Part shown: positions 53,196 to 64,000 of the stretch, one piece after another
How positions within the stretch are numbered: position 1 is the stretch's first letter
Layout of the letters: every line of letters starts with the position of its first letter
Source: JANOSH01 sp031415695
Lineage (GTDB): Bacteria > Actinomycetota > Acidimicrobiia > Acidimicrobiales > Ilumatobacteraceae
Direction: 5' to 3'
Length of the DNA: 64,000 nucleotides
Assembly: GCA_031415695.1 (NCBI GenBank)
Contig: JANOSH010000048.1
Span: forward strand, 15,120 to 79,119
The notes under the pieces: generated by a model
Seen by the model: only the letters and a program-made list of their open reading frames with translations
The model's database searches: none
What the model was told of the DNA's origin: nothing
Program-made: the position numbers and the translations under genes

Positions 53196-53937
53196 GTACC
53201 CGAATCACTCCAGGACTGGCCCGGGTGCTCCTGGCCGCCGCACTTGCGACCACAGCGTGCGCTAGCGGAAGCAACGACTCGACGTCGGCAAACTCGGGTA
53301 CATCGGCCGCATTGAACTTTATTGCGGCTCCGGCGCGATGGTCGGCCGCCGAAACCTTTGTCGGAACCGACACGTCCAACCGATCCGTGGCGTACGGCTC
53401 ACCGGGGCGACGTCGGCGGTGGCCTACATCTGCGACGGCGCGAAGCCGGGCACGTGGTTCACCGGCAGCTTCGACGCGACCAGCCGAAGTGGCGTCCTCA
53501 AGTCTGCCACCGGTACCGCCCTCGAGTTCTTCCTCGGCTCGCAGCCGGGCGGCACCGTCGGAGGCGACGCGCCAGCCGCGTTCGACCTCAGTGCGGCCCT
53601 TCCCGGAGCAGGGCTCTTCCGAGGGACCTACACCATCGACGGCAACCCCTTCGTAGCCGGTTGGATCGTGGGCAACGACGGCCGGGTGGTCGGTTCGGAG
53701 ACCGGCGGGAAGGTCGGCGCCGAGACCACCCAGACGGCCGACAGTCCGCCGCCGGTGACGGGCGGGGCAACGGCCGCGACGCCAGTGGCCAACAAGGACA
53801 CCCGCAGCGCGTTCGGCTGCGGCGTGCTGGGCTTTCGCATCCAGTGGAACCGGGCCCGGGGAAACGATGCCGTCGCCGACGGGTTTCAGAACCAATTCAA
53901 CGCGGACTGCAGGAAAGACCAACAGCAGGCGACCTAG
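53192..53937 (+). pseudogene. Lipoprotein paralogue (copy 2) with a frameshift
   Basis: ATG 53192 overlaps the stop of copy 1 (ATGA). The signal peptide ends TTAC (Cys at about 23). The frame matches copy 1 to 'DTSNRSVAYG', then is lost at about 53385-53410. In the next frame the match resumes: 'LTGATSAVAYICDGAKPGTW', 'FTGSFDATSRSGVLKSATG', 'YTIDGNPFVAGWIVGNDGRV' and a C-terminal 'SAFGCGVLGFRIQWNRARG', ending TAG 53937. One added base would give a continuous protein of about 248 residues. Either a recent mutation or an assembly error. Confidence 0.85.
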
Positions 53938-53962
53938 TTGCCGGTGACCTCGGCCATGGCTG

Positions 53963-54100
53963 TCATCGCTCGACTGAGTCGACGGTGATAGCCGGGGTGG
54001 CGAGGGCGAGAGCGACTCGGGTGCTGACGCTGAGTTTTCGGTACAGGGAGCCGAGATGCGATTCGACCGTGCGCTTCGACACGAACAGCGCGTCGTCATC
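53963..54100 (-). pseudogene. C-terminal fragment of a LuxR-type regulator
   Basis: A minus-strand frame ending at 53963 reads VDDDALFVSKRTVESHLGSL, then YRKLSVSTRVALALATPAI. This is the recognition and dimer helices of the LuxR/GerE helix-turn-helix. The upstream 700 or more residues expected of a large AAA-LuxR protein, or about 150 of a response regulator, are missing. The 5' side is joined directly to a decayed toxin gene at about 54100, sharing the bases CTGGTCGATGACG. It is a deletion junction. Confidence 0.75.
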
Positions 54101-54290
54101 GACCAGATTCGGCTGTTGGCCAGTTGATGAACCCGGAGATTGGCGGGCCACGGATGCGGTACAGGGCCTTCGGCGACCCACCGGTCGCATCCCATTGAGA
54201 ACGCCTTCATCCGGTCGATGAACATGCGGCGGTGCGCAGGCGGTAGTCGCGAGAAGTCGGCGTCGAAGGCGGGAGGGCTCTGAATTTCAC
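54100..54290 (-). pseudogene. Truncated and frameshifted RelE/HigB-like toxin
   Basis: GTG 54290 overlaps the stop of the antitoxin (GTGA) and opens VKFRALP. One base appears to be missing at about 54269-54275. In the next frame the protein continues PAFDADFSRLPPAHRRMFID, RMKAFSMGCDRWVAEGP and LRVHQLANSRIWSM. This is the pattern of RelE/ParE-fold toxins ('FDADFxRLPPxxRxxF', 'LRVxxL', 'xIWSM'). The gene then runs into the LuxR fragment at about 54100, so the last strand with the catalytic residues is lost. The toxin is therefore dead twice, while the antitoxin next to it is intact. Confidence 0.7.
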
Positions 54291-54577
54291 AATACGTCGA
54301 GTTGTTCGAGGTGTTCGACGAACCCGTCGACATCCTCGAACGTGGTGCCGGTGTCGGCACCGGACTCGGCGTCGGCCTCCAGCTCACGGGTCTGCCACTC
54401 GGCCCGCCAAAACCAGGCCTGGTCGGCCGGAACGGGCACATGGGGCCGCAGCACGATCTCGCCGTCGCGTTCGACGATCTCGACCTGAGCGCCGGGCTGA
54501 TCGAGCCCGAGACGGGCCTGCAACTCTGGTGGCAGGGCAATGGTGCCACGCTTCTGTGTCGCCACGAACGTTGACAT
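54287..54577 (-). CDS. AbrB/MazE-family antitoxin
   Basis: 96 residues from ATG 54577 (MSTFVATQKRGTIALPPELQ). The swapped-hairpin DNA-binding domain is complete: 'TQKRGTIALPPELQARLGLD', then 'PGAQVEIVERDGEIVLRPHV'. The C-terminal 'FEDVDGFVEHLEQLD' tail is the toxin-binding type. Its partner downstream is a truncated RelE-like toxin, so this is a solitary antitoxin that could still repress its own promoter or neutralise related toxins. The promoter should lie in 54578-54739, shared with the divergent ATPase gene. Confidence 0.85.
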   Translation of the reverse strand: MSTFVATQKRGTIALPPELQARLGLDQPGAQVEIVERDGEIVLRPHVPVPADQAWFWRAEWQTRELEADAESGADTGTTFEDVDGFVEHLEQLDVL

Positions 54578-54739
54578 GTCGCCCATCCTAGCGATCAAAG
54601 CCGTAAAGCCGCATAGCGGCGTTACTACAAGGCCGCAAAAGCGCCGCGCCGCGGCCGTACCCCACAATCATCCTTCGGCGTTAGCAATCAGCAGTCCATT
54701 ATCTAGCTACGTATAATAGCTTGGCGTATACTTCAGGTC

Positions 54740-56179
54740 ATGGACAAGCCGCCCGATATCTTCGACCGGAGTGAGGAGTGGGCTCGGCTCACAGCCTTCG
54801 TTGGGGACAACCGGCCGGTTCACACGTTGGCGGTGGTGTACGGGCGTCGTCGGCAGGGTAAGTCGTACCTGCTCCAACGGGTTGCCGAGTTCGGCGCCGG
54901 CCTGTACTGGGAGGCGTCCCAGCAGAGCGCCCATCAGAACCTTGCCTCGTTTGCCGCAGCATGGACGGCATCGAGCGGATCGGCCGTTCCGTTCCGCCCG
55001 CTCGACTGGGACGAGATGCTCACCCAGGTGTTTACAAGCAGTGCCGGGCCGCAGCGCATCGTGATCGACGAGGTCGGTCATCTGATCGATTCGTCGCCCG
55101 AGTTCCCCTCCTTGTTGCAGCGATGGTTCAACGAGCGGCCCACGCAGGCACCACGGCGAATCGTGCTGTGCGGGTCCGTTTATGCACAGATGACGAACCT
55201 GATTGCCGCCGGCGCTCCGCTCCGAGGGCGACAATCCCTCAACCTCCGTATCGACCCGTTCGACTATCGAACCGCCGCCGCCTTCTGGGGGCTCGCCGAC
55301 CATCCGACCGACGCGTTCCGTCTGCACGCATTGATCGGTGGCACTCCCGCCTACCTCCGCTTTTGCGGCGGGGCCGGGCCTAGACCCGGCCGGCTCGGGC
55401 CCTGGGCGATCGACCATCTTCTCGATCCGGCCAGTCCGCTGTACCACGAAGGCACGCTCCTCATCGCCGACGACCCGAGCCTCACCGACAAGTCGCTCTA
55501 CTGGGGTGTGCTGAACGCGGTGGTCGACGGGTACAACCGGCGGTCCGCTCTCGCCAAGCAGATGGGAAGGCCGCCGACTTCGCTCGGCAACGCCCTGACA
55601 ACATTGGAGGCGGCCGGCTGGATCGAGCACCGAGCCGATCCGCTGCACGCCAAAGCCTCCACCATTTTGATGACCGAACCCTTGCTGCGCACCCACCGCA
55701 CCGTGCTCGTCGGCGAACGCCTACGACTCGACCGAGGTGCCGCCAAAGACGTGTGGGCCGACGCGCAGACCCGGCTGGGCCGATACGTCTACGCACCGCA
55801 TCTGGAATGGCTGGCGAGCGAGTTCCTGCTTCGATACGCCGACAGCGCCACCGTGGGCGGAAGGCCCCGCCTGGTTGGGCCCAGCATCCTGCGATCCGAC
55901 GGCGAGGAACACCAACTCGACGTGGTCGCCGTCGAGGCAACCAGCAATGGCGATCGCGTGTGTGCAATCGGTGAGGTGAAATCGGGCGTCCAGCGGGTCG
56001 GCGAACGCGAACTCGAACAACTCGATGCGTGCGTCGGTCGACTTGGCAAACGAGCGGGGGAATCGGTGAAACGCATTCTCGTAAGCGAGATGGGATTCAC
56101 CCGACAACTCGAACGCACCAGCCAACGCCGCGACGACGTCGAACTCATCGACCTCGTCCGCCTCTACACCGAGTCGTAG
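54740..56179 (+). CDS. ATP-binding protein with DUF234-type C-terminal nuclease-like domain
   Basis: 479 residues. The N-terminal P-loop ATPase of the archaeal-ATPase class has Walker A 'VVYGRRRQGKSYLLQR', Walker B 'QRIVIDEVGHLID' and sensor 'RRIVLCGSVYAQM'. A winged-helix part follows ('KQMGRPPTSLGNALTTLEAA'). The C-terminal domain (about 350-470) has the PD-(D/E)xK-like order 'HQLDVVAVE' then 'VCAIGEVKSG', as in DUF234. The role is unknown, and such genes often sit in accessory or defence neighbourhoods. Upstream, TATAAT at 54712-54717 is a plausible -10, and CGTATA is repeated at 54710-54715 and 54725-54730. Confidence 0.87.
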   Translation: MDKPPDIFDRSEEWARLTAFVGDNRPVHTLAVVYGRRRQGKSYLLQRVAEFGAGLYWEASQQSAHQNLASFAAAWTASSGSAVPFRPLDWDEMLTQVFTSSAGPQRIVIDEVGHLIDSSPEFPSLLQRWFNERPTQAPRRIVLCGSVYAQMTNLIAAGAPLRGRQSLNLRIDPFDYRTAAAFWGLADHPTDAFRLHALIGGTPAYLRFCGGAGPRPGRLGPWAIDHLLDPASPLYHEGTLLIADDPSLTDKSLYWGVLNAVVDGYNRRSALAKQMGRPPTSLGNALTTLEAAGWIEHRADPLHAKASTILMTEPLLRTHRTVLVGERLRLDRGAAKDVWADAQTRLGRYVYAPHLEWLASEFLLRYADSATVGGRPRLVGPSILRSDGEEHQLDVVAVEATSNGDRVCAIGEVKSGVQRVGERELEQLDACVGRLGKRAGESVKRILVSEMGFTRQLERTSQRRDDVELIDLVRLYTES

Positions 56180-56253
56180 CGCGCCTGCGGCACACTGTTC
56201 AGGTGAAGGGGTTGAATGGTTTGGCAGACACTGAGCAAAACGTATGCTGTACG

Positions 56254-56277
56254 ATACATTATTGGTTGGTGTATGAT
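56254..56277 (+). promoter_or_regulatory. Putative hipB promoter and operator
   Basis: ATACA (56254-56258) and TGTAT (56270-56274) form an inverted repeat with an 11-base spacer. The right arm overlaps TATGAT (56272-56277), a good -10 candidate 27 bases upstream of ATG 56304. The region is clearly more AT-rich than its surroundings. Autorepression by HipB binding across the -10 element is the known mode in other HipBA systems; here it is inference. Confidence 0.55.
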
Positions 56278-56303
56278 AAACCATTCGCCTCGGGAAGGTT
56301 CTC

Positions 56304-56591
56304 ATGCGTATTGGTAGCCCACGTGAGCTGGGAGTTCTACTTCGGGATCGGCGGCGCGAAATGGAGCTGTCGCAGCAGGCGTTCGCCGATCACCTCGGGG
56401 TGCCCCGGCTGTGGGTTACCACCGTCGAGAACGGCCGCGGAAATCCCACCTTTACGAGGTTGCTCGAGGTACTGGGGCGTGCCGGCCTCACGCTCGTCGT
56501 GGATGACGGCAAACCCAGCCCGGTTCGACCTCCTCGTGCCGCCGTCGATCTTGACGAGTTGCTGAGTAACTGGTCTCGGGTGTACCGATGA
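56304..56591 (+). CDS. hipB: HipB-type XRE antitoxin
   Basis: 95 residues. The helix-turn-helix reads 'RELGVLLRDRRREMELSQQA', 'FADHLGVPRLWVTTVENGRG' and 'NPTFTRLLEVLGRAGLTLVV', the exact layout of HipB. The C-terminal tail 'AVDLDELLSNWSRVYR' would contact the HipA partner. The stop overlaps the hipA ATG by 4 bases (ATGA). HipB represses the operon and blocks HipA. An AT-rich operator candidate lies just upstream. Confidence 0.92.
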   Translation: MRIGSPRELGVLLRDRRREMELSQQAFADHLGVPRLWVTTVENGRGNPTFTRLLEVLGRAGLTLVVDDGKPSPVRPPRAAVDLDELLSNWSRVYR

Positions 56592-57907
56592 GCTCGCCCG
56601 ATTCGCTCATCGTCCTAATGGACGGCGAACGCGCCGGCGTGCTTTTGCCTGACAACGCCAACCACATTTTCGAGTACGACGACGAGTATCGACACCGGAT
56701 AGATGCGACCCCGCTGTCGTTGGGTCTTCCCCTCGCCAGCCGGCGACACACTGGCACGGCGCTCACCAACTTCCTGTGGGGCTTCCTGCCGGACAACGAT
56801 CGTGTGCTGGATCGGTGGGGCGCTCAGTTCGGGGTGTCATCGCGCAACCCGTTCGGACTGCTCGCTCACGTGGGCGAGGACTGCGCTGGCGCGGTCCAGT
56901 TCGTTCAGGTCGACCGCGTGGCGACTCTGGCTCCCGGCTCTATCGAGTGGCTGACCGAAGCCGATGTGGCCGCTCGGATTCGGGCCATCCGAACAGACTC
57001 GGCCGCGTGGCTGCCGACTGGAGCGACGAGCGGATATCACAGCCTCGCGGGTGCACAACCGAAGTTTGCGCTGGCACGAGATGGCGAGAAGTGGGGCATT
57101 CCGACTGGTGCCCGCCCGACGACACATATCGTGAAGCCGAACCTGAGTCCGTTTGCAGACTTCGACGTGAACGAGCATCTGTGTCTCGCGGCGGCCAACG
57201 TGCTCGGACTCCGCGCAGCACGTTCCGAGGTGGTCGAGTTCGGTGGCGAACGCGCACTGGTTGTGGAGCGATACGACCGGCTCCCGGGCACCAACCGTCG
57301 TGTGCATCAAGAGGACATGTGCCAAACGCTCGGTGTTCATCCGTTGCGGAAGTATCAGAGCGACCACGGGCCGAGCGTGGGCGACATCGGCCGAGCGATT
57401 CGTGAGTACTCCACTGCGAGAAGTGACGACGACATTATGTCGTTCGCCGATGCGCTGGCATTCAGTTGGTTGACGATGGGCACAGACGCGCATGCCAAGA
57501 ACTACTCGATTCTCCTGGCCGGCGCCCAGGTTCGCTTGGCACCGCTGTACGACCTGTCGACGGCACTGCCCTACCAGGTATCGACGCCGACCAAGGCGCG
57601 ACCCGGCGAGCTGCAGCCGAGCGGATTGCGACTCGCGATGAAGATTGGCGGGCGCTACGAAGCGAGCGAGCTGCGTGGAAGCGACTGGCGCCTCGCCGCC
57701 GGTGACCTTGGAATCGACGTCAACGAGCTCATCGGGCGCGTGGCAGATCTCGCCTCAGGCGTGGGAGATGCGTTCGCCACCGCCGCGGCTCGTTCGCCAG
57801 TTGCAGCAACGAGCCCCACCGCCACCATCATTGTGGATCGGGTAAACCGACACGCCCAACGGTGCCGACAGTGGCTTGTCGAGAAACGTTCAACGAAGCG
57901 TCGCTAG
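56588..57907 (+). CDS. hipA: HipA-type Ser/Thr kinase toxin
   Basis: 439 residues, complete. The N-terminal domain with 'LSLGLPLASRRHTGTALTNF' and 'LWGFLPDNDRVLDRW' is typical. The nucleotide-binding region is 'GAQPKFALARDGEKWGIPTG' and 'THIVKPNLSPFADFDVNEHL'. The autophosphorylated loop and catalytic part read 'RVHQEDMCQTLGVHPLRKYQ' and 'LTMGTDAHAKNYSILL' (catalytic Asp), and the Mg-binding Asp is in 'LAPLYDLSTALPY'. HipA phosphorylates glutamyl-tRNA synthetase in the best-studied case, causing persistence. The system appears intact, unlike most of its neighbours. The gene ends 13 bases before the scarred duplicate. Confidence 0.93.
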   Translation: MSSPDSLIVLMDGERAGVLLPDNANHIFEYDDEYRHRIDATPLSLGLPLASRRHTGTALTNFLWGFLPDNDRVLDRWGAQFGVSSRNPFGLLAHVGEDCAGAVQFVQVDRVATLAPGSIEWLTEADVAARIRAIRTDSAAWLPTGATSGYHSLAGAQPKFALARDGEKWGIPTGARPTTHIVKPNLSPFADFDVNEHLCLAAANVLGLRAARSEVVEFGGERALVVERYDRLPGTNRRVHQEDMCQTLGVHPLRKYQSDHGPSVGDIGRAIREYSTARSDDDIMSFADALAFSWLTMGTDAHAKNYSILLAGAQVRLAPLYDLSTALPYQVSTPTKARPGELQPSGLRLAMKIGGRYEASELRGSDWRLAAGDLGIDVNELIGRVADLASGVGDAFATAAARSPVAATSPTATIIVDRVNRHAQRCRQWLVEKRSTKRR

Positions 57908-57920
57908 CCGGGTCTGCGAA

Positions 57921-58020
57921 CGACTGGTCATTCACGAGCGCAAAACTGGTTAGCCCTCAGGCCACTGATCGCAGGTCTTGCGGTGCGAAGGTCATTGACC
58001 TGACGTCCACCTGGGCGATC
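57921..58020 (-). pseudogene. Scarred copy of the 3' ends of the PIN-like and kinase-WD40 genes
   Basis: 57921-57986 matches 59421-59486 with about 7 differences in the last 57 bases. It covers the 3' end of the PIN-like gene (plus strand), the shared TTAG stop overlap and the first bases of the kinase-WD40 gene's 3' end (minus strand). 57988-58020 then matches 60092-60107 plus 60140-60159 from further inside the WD40 part, with two deletions. The orientation is the same as the complete locus, exactly 1500 bases away for the first block. Positions 58021-58049 are not recognisable. It is a decayed direct duplicate flanking the Uma2/DUF433 segment. Confidence 0.85.
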
Positions 58021-58049
58021 TCGATGCGGTTTGGTGGCTCGCCGGCCGC

Positions 58050-58232
58050 TCACTGACCTAAAACGCGCATGATCTGATCTTTTAGGGGATCGGGGCCCAG
58101 AAAAGTAAAGGTCATTGAGGCTTCTCGGTAGGAGACCTTTACTTTACCGTCCGATAACTCCACCGTCGAAAGTCGGCTCCTACTTATACTTTCTTGGATT
58201 CCAAGGTGCATGGGACCCAGGCCGCGCCCCAT
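58050..58232 (-). CDS. Possible small protein in an AT-rich patch
   Basis: A 60-codon minus-strand frame ends LSTVELSDGKVKVSYREASM, TFTFLGPDPLKDQIMRVLG. The amino-acid pattern (strand, strand, amphipathic helix) is protein-like, and the base composition is much more AT-rich than the surroundings, suggesting a separate origin. There is no recognisable family, and no ribosome site at ATG 58232 or 58211. It contains the inverted repeat at 58102-58145. It may be a fragment of a larger lost gene. The remaining bases up to the Uma2 gene (58233-58294) show nothing else. Confidence 0.3.
   Translation of the reverse strand: MGRGLGPMHLGIQESISRSRLSTVELSDGKVKVSYREASMTFTFLGPDPLKDQIMRVLGQ
58102..58145. 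repeat. 12-bp perfect inverted repeat in AT-rich patch
   Basis: AAAGTAAAGGTC (58102-58113) and its exact reverse complement GACCTTTACTTT (58134-58145) are separated by 20 bases. The RNA would form a 12-bp stem with a loop of 20. It sits between the scarred duplicate and the Uma2 gene, inside the AT-rich patch. Possible readings are a transcription terminator, a protein-binding site, or an end of a former mobile segment; the sequence alone does not decide. Confidence 0.8.
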
Positions 58233-58294
58233 GGGCCGATGTCGGCCGGTGCTCGTGAGGCACCGCCAAACGAGTTCGCCAATATGATGCGTGT

Positions 58295-58810
58295 ATGCAA
58301 ACTGTTGTTCTCGGCCCCCGCCCGGCCGAGATTGACGCGCTGATTGAGCTACGGAAACGGCGCGGCATCGATCGATATGACGAGGTTTGGGAACGCTCGT
58401 ACCACATGGCTCCCGCAGCCCATCCTGCCCACGGGTACATAGACCGTCAACTGGCGATCGTGCTTGATCCGTACGCGAAGCGGGCAGCGCTGCTCGGAAC
58501 TGGGCCGTTCAATCTCGGCGAAGTGGAAAACTACCGAATCCCGGACGGTGGCTATCACCGTACGCTTCCGACGACCGTATGGGTTCCGACCGTCGCCATT
58601 GTGGTCGAGATCGTGTTGCCGGACGACGAGACGTATGCGACGTTCGGCTTCTACTTCGAACACGGCGTCGCGGAACTGATCATCGCCGACCCGGCGGAGC
58701 ATTCGGTCACGCTGTGGGACCGCGGTCCAGGAGAGTTCGTCCAGACGGATACAAGCAAGCTGCTCGGCGTCGAAGCCGGAGCGATCTCCAGACTGATCAT
58801 CTGGCCATAA
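58295..58810 (+). CDS. Uma2-family (DUF820) endonuclease-like protein
   Basis: 171 residues. The Uma2 restriction-endonuclease-like fold is recognisable: 'YDEVWERSYHMAPAAHPAHG', 'YRIPDGGYHRTLPTTVWVPT', 'VAIVVEIVLPDDETYATFGF' and 'YFEHGVAELIIADPAEHSVT'. The conserved active-site Asp in 'IPDGG', Glu in 'VVEIV' and the following part correspond to the PD-(D/E)xK core, although the usual K of 'EVxS..' is not obvious. The function of Uma2 proteins is unclear; they are often numerous and associated with mobile DNA. It is followed 47 bases later by the DUF433 gene. Confidence 0.83.
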   Translation: MQTVVLGPRPAEIDALIELRKRRGIDRYDEVWERSYHMAPAAHPAHGYIDRQLAIVLDPYAKRAALLGTGPFNLGEVENYRIPDGGYHRTLPTTVWVPTVAIVVEIVLPDDETYATFGFYFEHGVAELIIADPAEHSVTLWDRGPGEFVQTDTSKLLGVEAGAISRLIIWP

Positions 58811-58857
58811 CCGGCCTTGCGGCAATGGCCGGAGTTGCGCGATGTAGCCTTGCCTTC

Positions 58858-59091
58858 ATGTCTCGGCTGAATCGCATCGTTACCGACCCCGACATGTGCC
58901 ATGGTCGGCCGGCAATTCGGGGCCTGCGGTATCCGGTGGAGTTCCTCCTCGAGTTGCTGGCATCCGGAATGACCACGCAAGACGTTCTCGCCGACTACCC
59001 CGATATCGAGCACGACGACATCCTTGCGGCGCTTGAGTACGGAGCGCTCGCCGCTGCCGTCAGGCGCGTAGTCCCGCTCACGGCCGCGTGA
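58858..59091 (+). CDS. DUF433 antitoxin-like protein
   Basis: 77 residues from ATG 58858 (MSRLNRIVTDPDMCHGRPAI). The DUF433 pattern is complete: 'RIVTDPDMCHGRPAIRGLRY', 'PVEFLLELLASGMTTQDVLA' and 'DYPDIEHDDILAALEYGALA', a compact helix-turn-helix. DUF433 genes are normally coupled to a DUF5615 PIN-like gene as a putative VapBC-like pair. Here the stop overlaps the GTG of such a gene by 4 bases. The partner has an in-frame amber at codon 8, so the antitoxin may be orphaned. Confidence 0.9.
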   Translation: MSRLNRIVTDPDMCHGRPAIRGLRYPVEFLLELLASGMTTQDVLADYPDIEHDDILAALEYGALAAAVRRVVPLTAA

Positions 59092-59449
59092 AGTTCCTCG
59101 TCGACGCGTAGCTGCCGCTGCAACTCGCCCGGCTCCTCATCGGGGCAGGTAACGACGTGCTGCATTCCTCGCAACTGCCCGACGGCAACCGAACGTCGGA
59201 CCGGACATTGGCCGAGCTCGCCGACACAGAGGGGCGCGTCATGGTCACGAAAGACCGCGACTTCGAGACCAGCCACCTGCTCCACGGGCAGCCGGCGAGA
59301 TTGCTGCTGATCACCACAGGGAACGTTTCGAACAACAGCTTGCTGGAACTCGTCGGTCAACATCTCGGAGCGATCGAGGCGGCGCTTGGGACGAACACCT
59401 ACGTCGAGCTGTCTCACGCTGCGATCGTCATTCACGGACGCGAAACCGG

Positions 59450-59453
<4 letters not shown>
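59088..59453 (+). pseudogene. DUF5615 PIN-like protein with TAG at codon 8
   Basis: GTG 59088 opens VKFLVDA, then TAG (59109-59111), then LPLQLARLLIGAGNDVLHSS continues in frame. Family members start MKFLVDAQLP, so the amber replaces the expected Gln (CAG to TAG). The rest is intact: 'RTSDRTLAELADTEGRVMVT', KDRDFETSHLLHG (the conserved KDxDF), and 'LLITTGNVSNNSLLELVGQH'. The active-site Asp of 'VDAxLP' lies before the stop, so a downstream start would lose it. The gene ends in TAG, sharing bases with the TAA of the convergent kinase gene. A decayed copy of its 3' end is at 57921. Confidence 0.87.

Positions 59454-64000
<4,547 letters not shown>

Noticed and set aside
53116..54549. Minus-strand open frame of 477 codons
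   Set aside because: It covers the lipoprotein gene antisense and only by chance includes the toxin relic frame; only the 54100-54290 part is homologous to anything.
54707..55696. Minus-strand open frame of 329 codons
   Set aside because: It is antisense to the conserved ATPase with Walker motifs, and its composition is that of a complementary-strand shadow.

Overview
The window reads as a chromosomal segment of a GC-rich actinobacterium, most likely of the class Acidimicrobiia (Ilumatobacter-like). Lineage hints are several luciferase-like flavin oxidoreductases, an SCO6745-family protein, a TIGR03862 flavoprotein, a secreted protein ending in repeated 'IVDVQGW' modules, frequent GTG starts and 4-bp start/stop overlaps. 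The lineage is inference from protein style, not from a marker tree. I saw no rRNA, transposase, integrase or CRISPR array. One tRNA (Cys, GCA) is present.

Left part (1-41.7 kb) is mostly ordinary core and metabolic DNA. It holds two luciferase-like oxidoreductases; an XRE-cupin regulator coupled to a fatty acid desaturase and a third luciferase-like enzyme; proS, an Rnl5-type RNA ligase, gpsA, malQ and glgP; a TIGR03862 flavoprotein; a decayed patch at 14.4-15.9 kb; a YeiH-type exporter; an inositol block (Gfo/Idh dehydrogenase, IolC-DUF2090 fusion, IolB); a large secreted repeat protein; tRNA-Cys; an MFS pump; a TetR and acyl-CoA dehydrogenase; a Rieske oxygenase divergent from a two-gene biotin-dependent acyl-CoA carboxylase; a GT2 polysaccharide synthase with an HlyD-like partner; HisN with a dimethylglycine/sarcosine dehydrogenase-like flavoprotein; a PEP-utiliser protein and an SCO6745 protein.

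Right part (41.7-64 kb) is accessory. A roughly 6-kb minus-strand catabolic cluster (TetR, iron-alcohol-dehydrogenase remnant, carboxymuconolactone decarboxylase-like protein, two amidohydrolases, SnoaL-like protein, VOC protein, group-D flavin monooxygenase/acyl-CoA dehydrogenase-like enzyme) lies between two direct copies of one locus. The right copy is an intact pair, a putative Phd-like antitoxin plus a GNAT acetyltransferase with a 4-bp overlap. The left copy is a 0.2-kb relic in which an internal deletion fuses the two genes. Next come a DUF2071 protein, an ABC exporter whose ATPase carries a cyclic-nucleotide-binding domain and an in-frame TAG, two tandem lipoproteins of an unrecognised family (the second frameshifted), an AbrB antitoxin with a truncated toxin fused to a LuxR tail, a DUF234-type ATPase, HipB-HipA, Uma2, DUF433 with an amber-interrupted PIN-like protein, and a Ser/Thr kinase-nSTAND-WD40 protein that runs off the right edge and has a frameshift in a G run. 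A second scarred duplicate (57.9-58.0 kb) repeats the 3' ends of the PIN-like and kinase genes.

The main message of the right half is repeated gain, partial duplication and decay of toxin-antitoxin or conflict genes. The best candidates for undescribed biology are the putative antitoxin-GNAT pair with its relic bracketing a catabolic island, and the tandem lipoproteins next to the ABC-cNMP exporter. Several interruptions are single-base events, so assembly or sequencing error must be excluded first.
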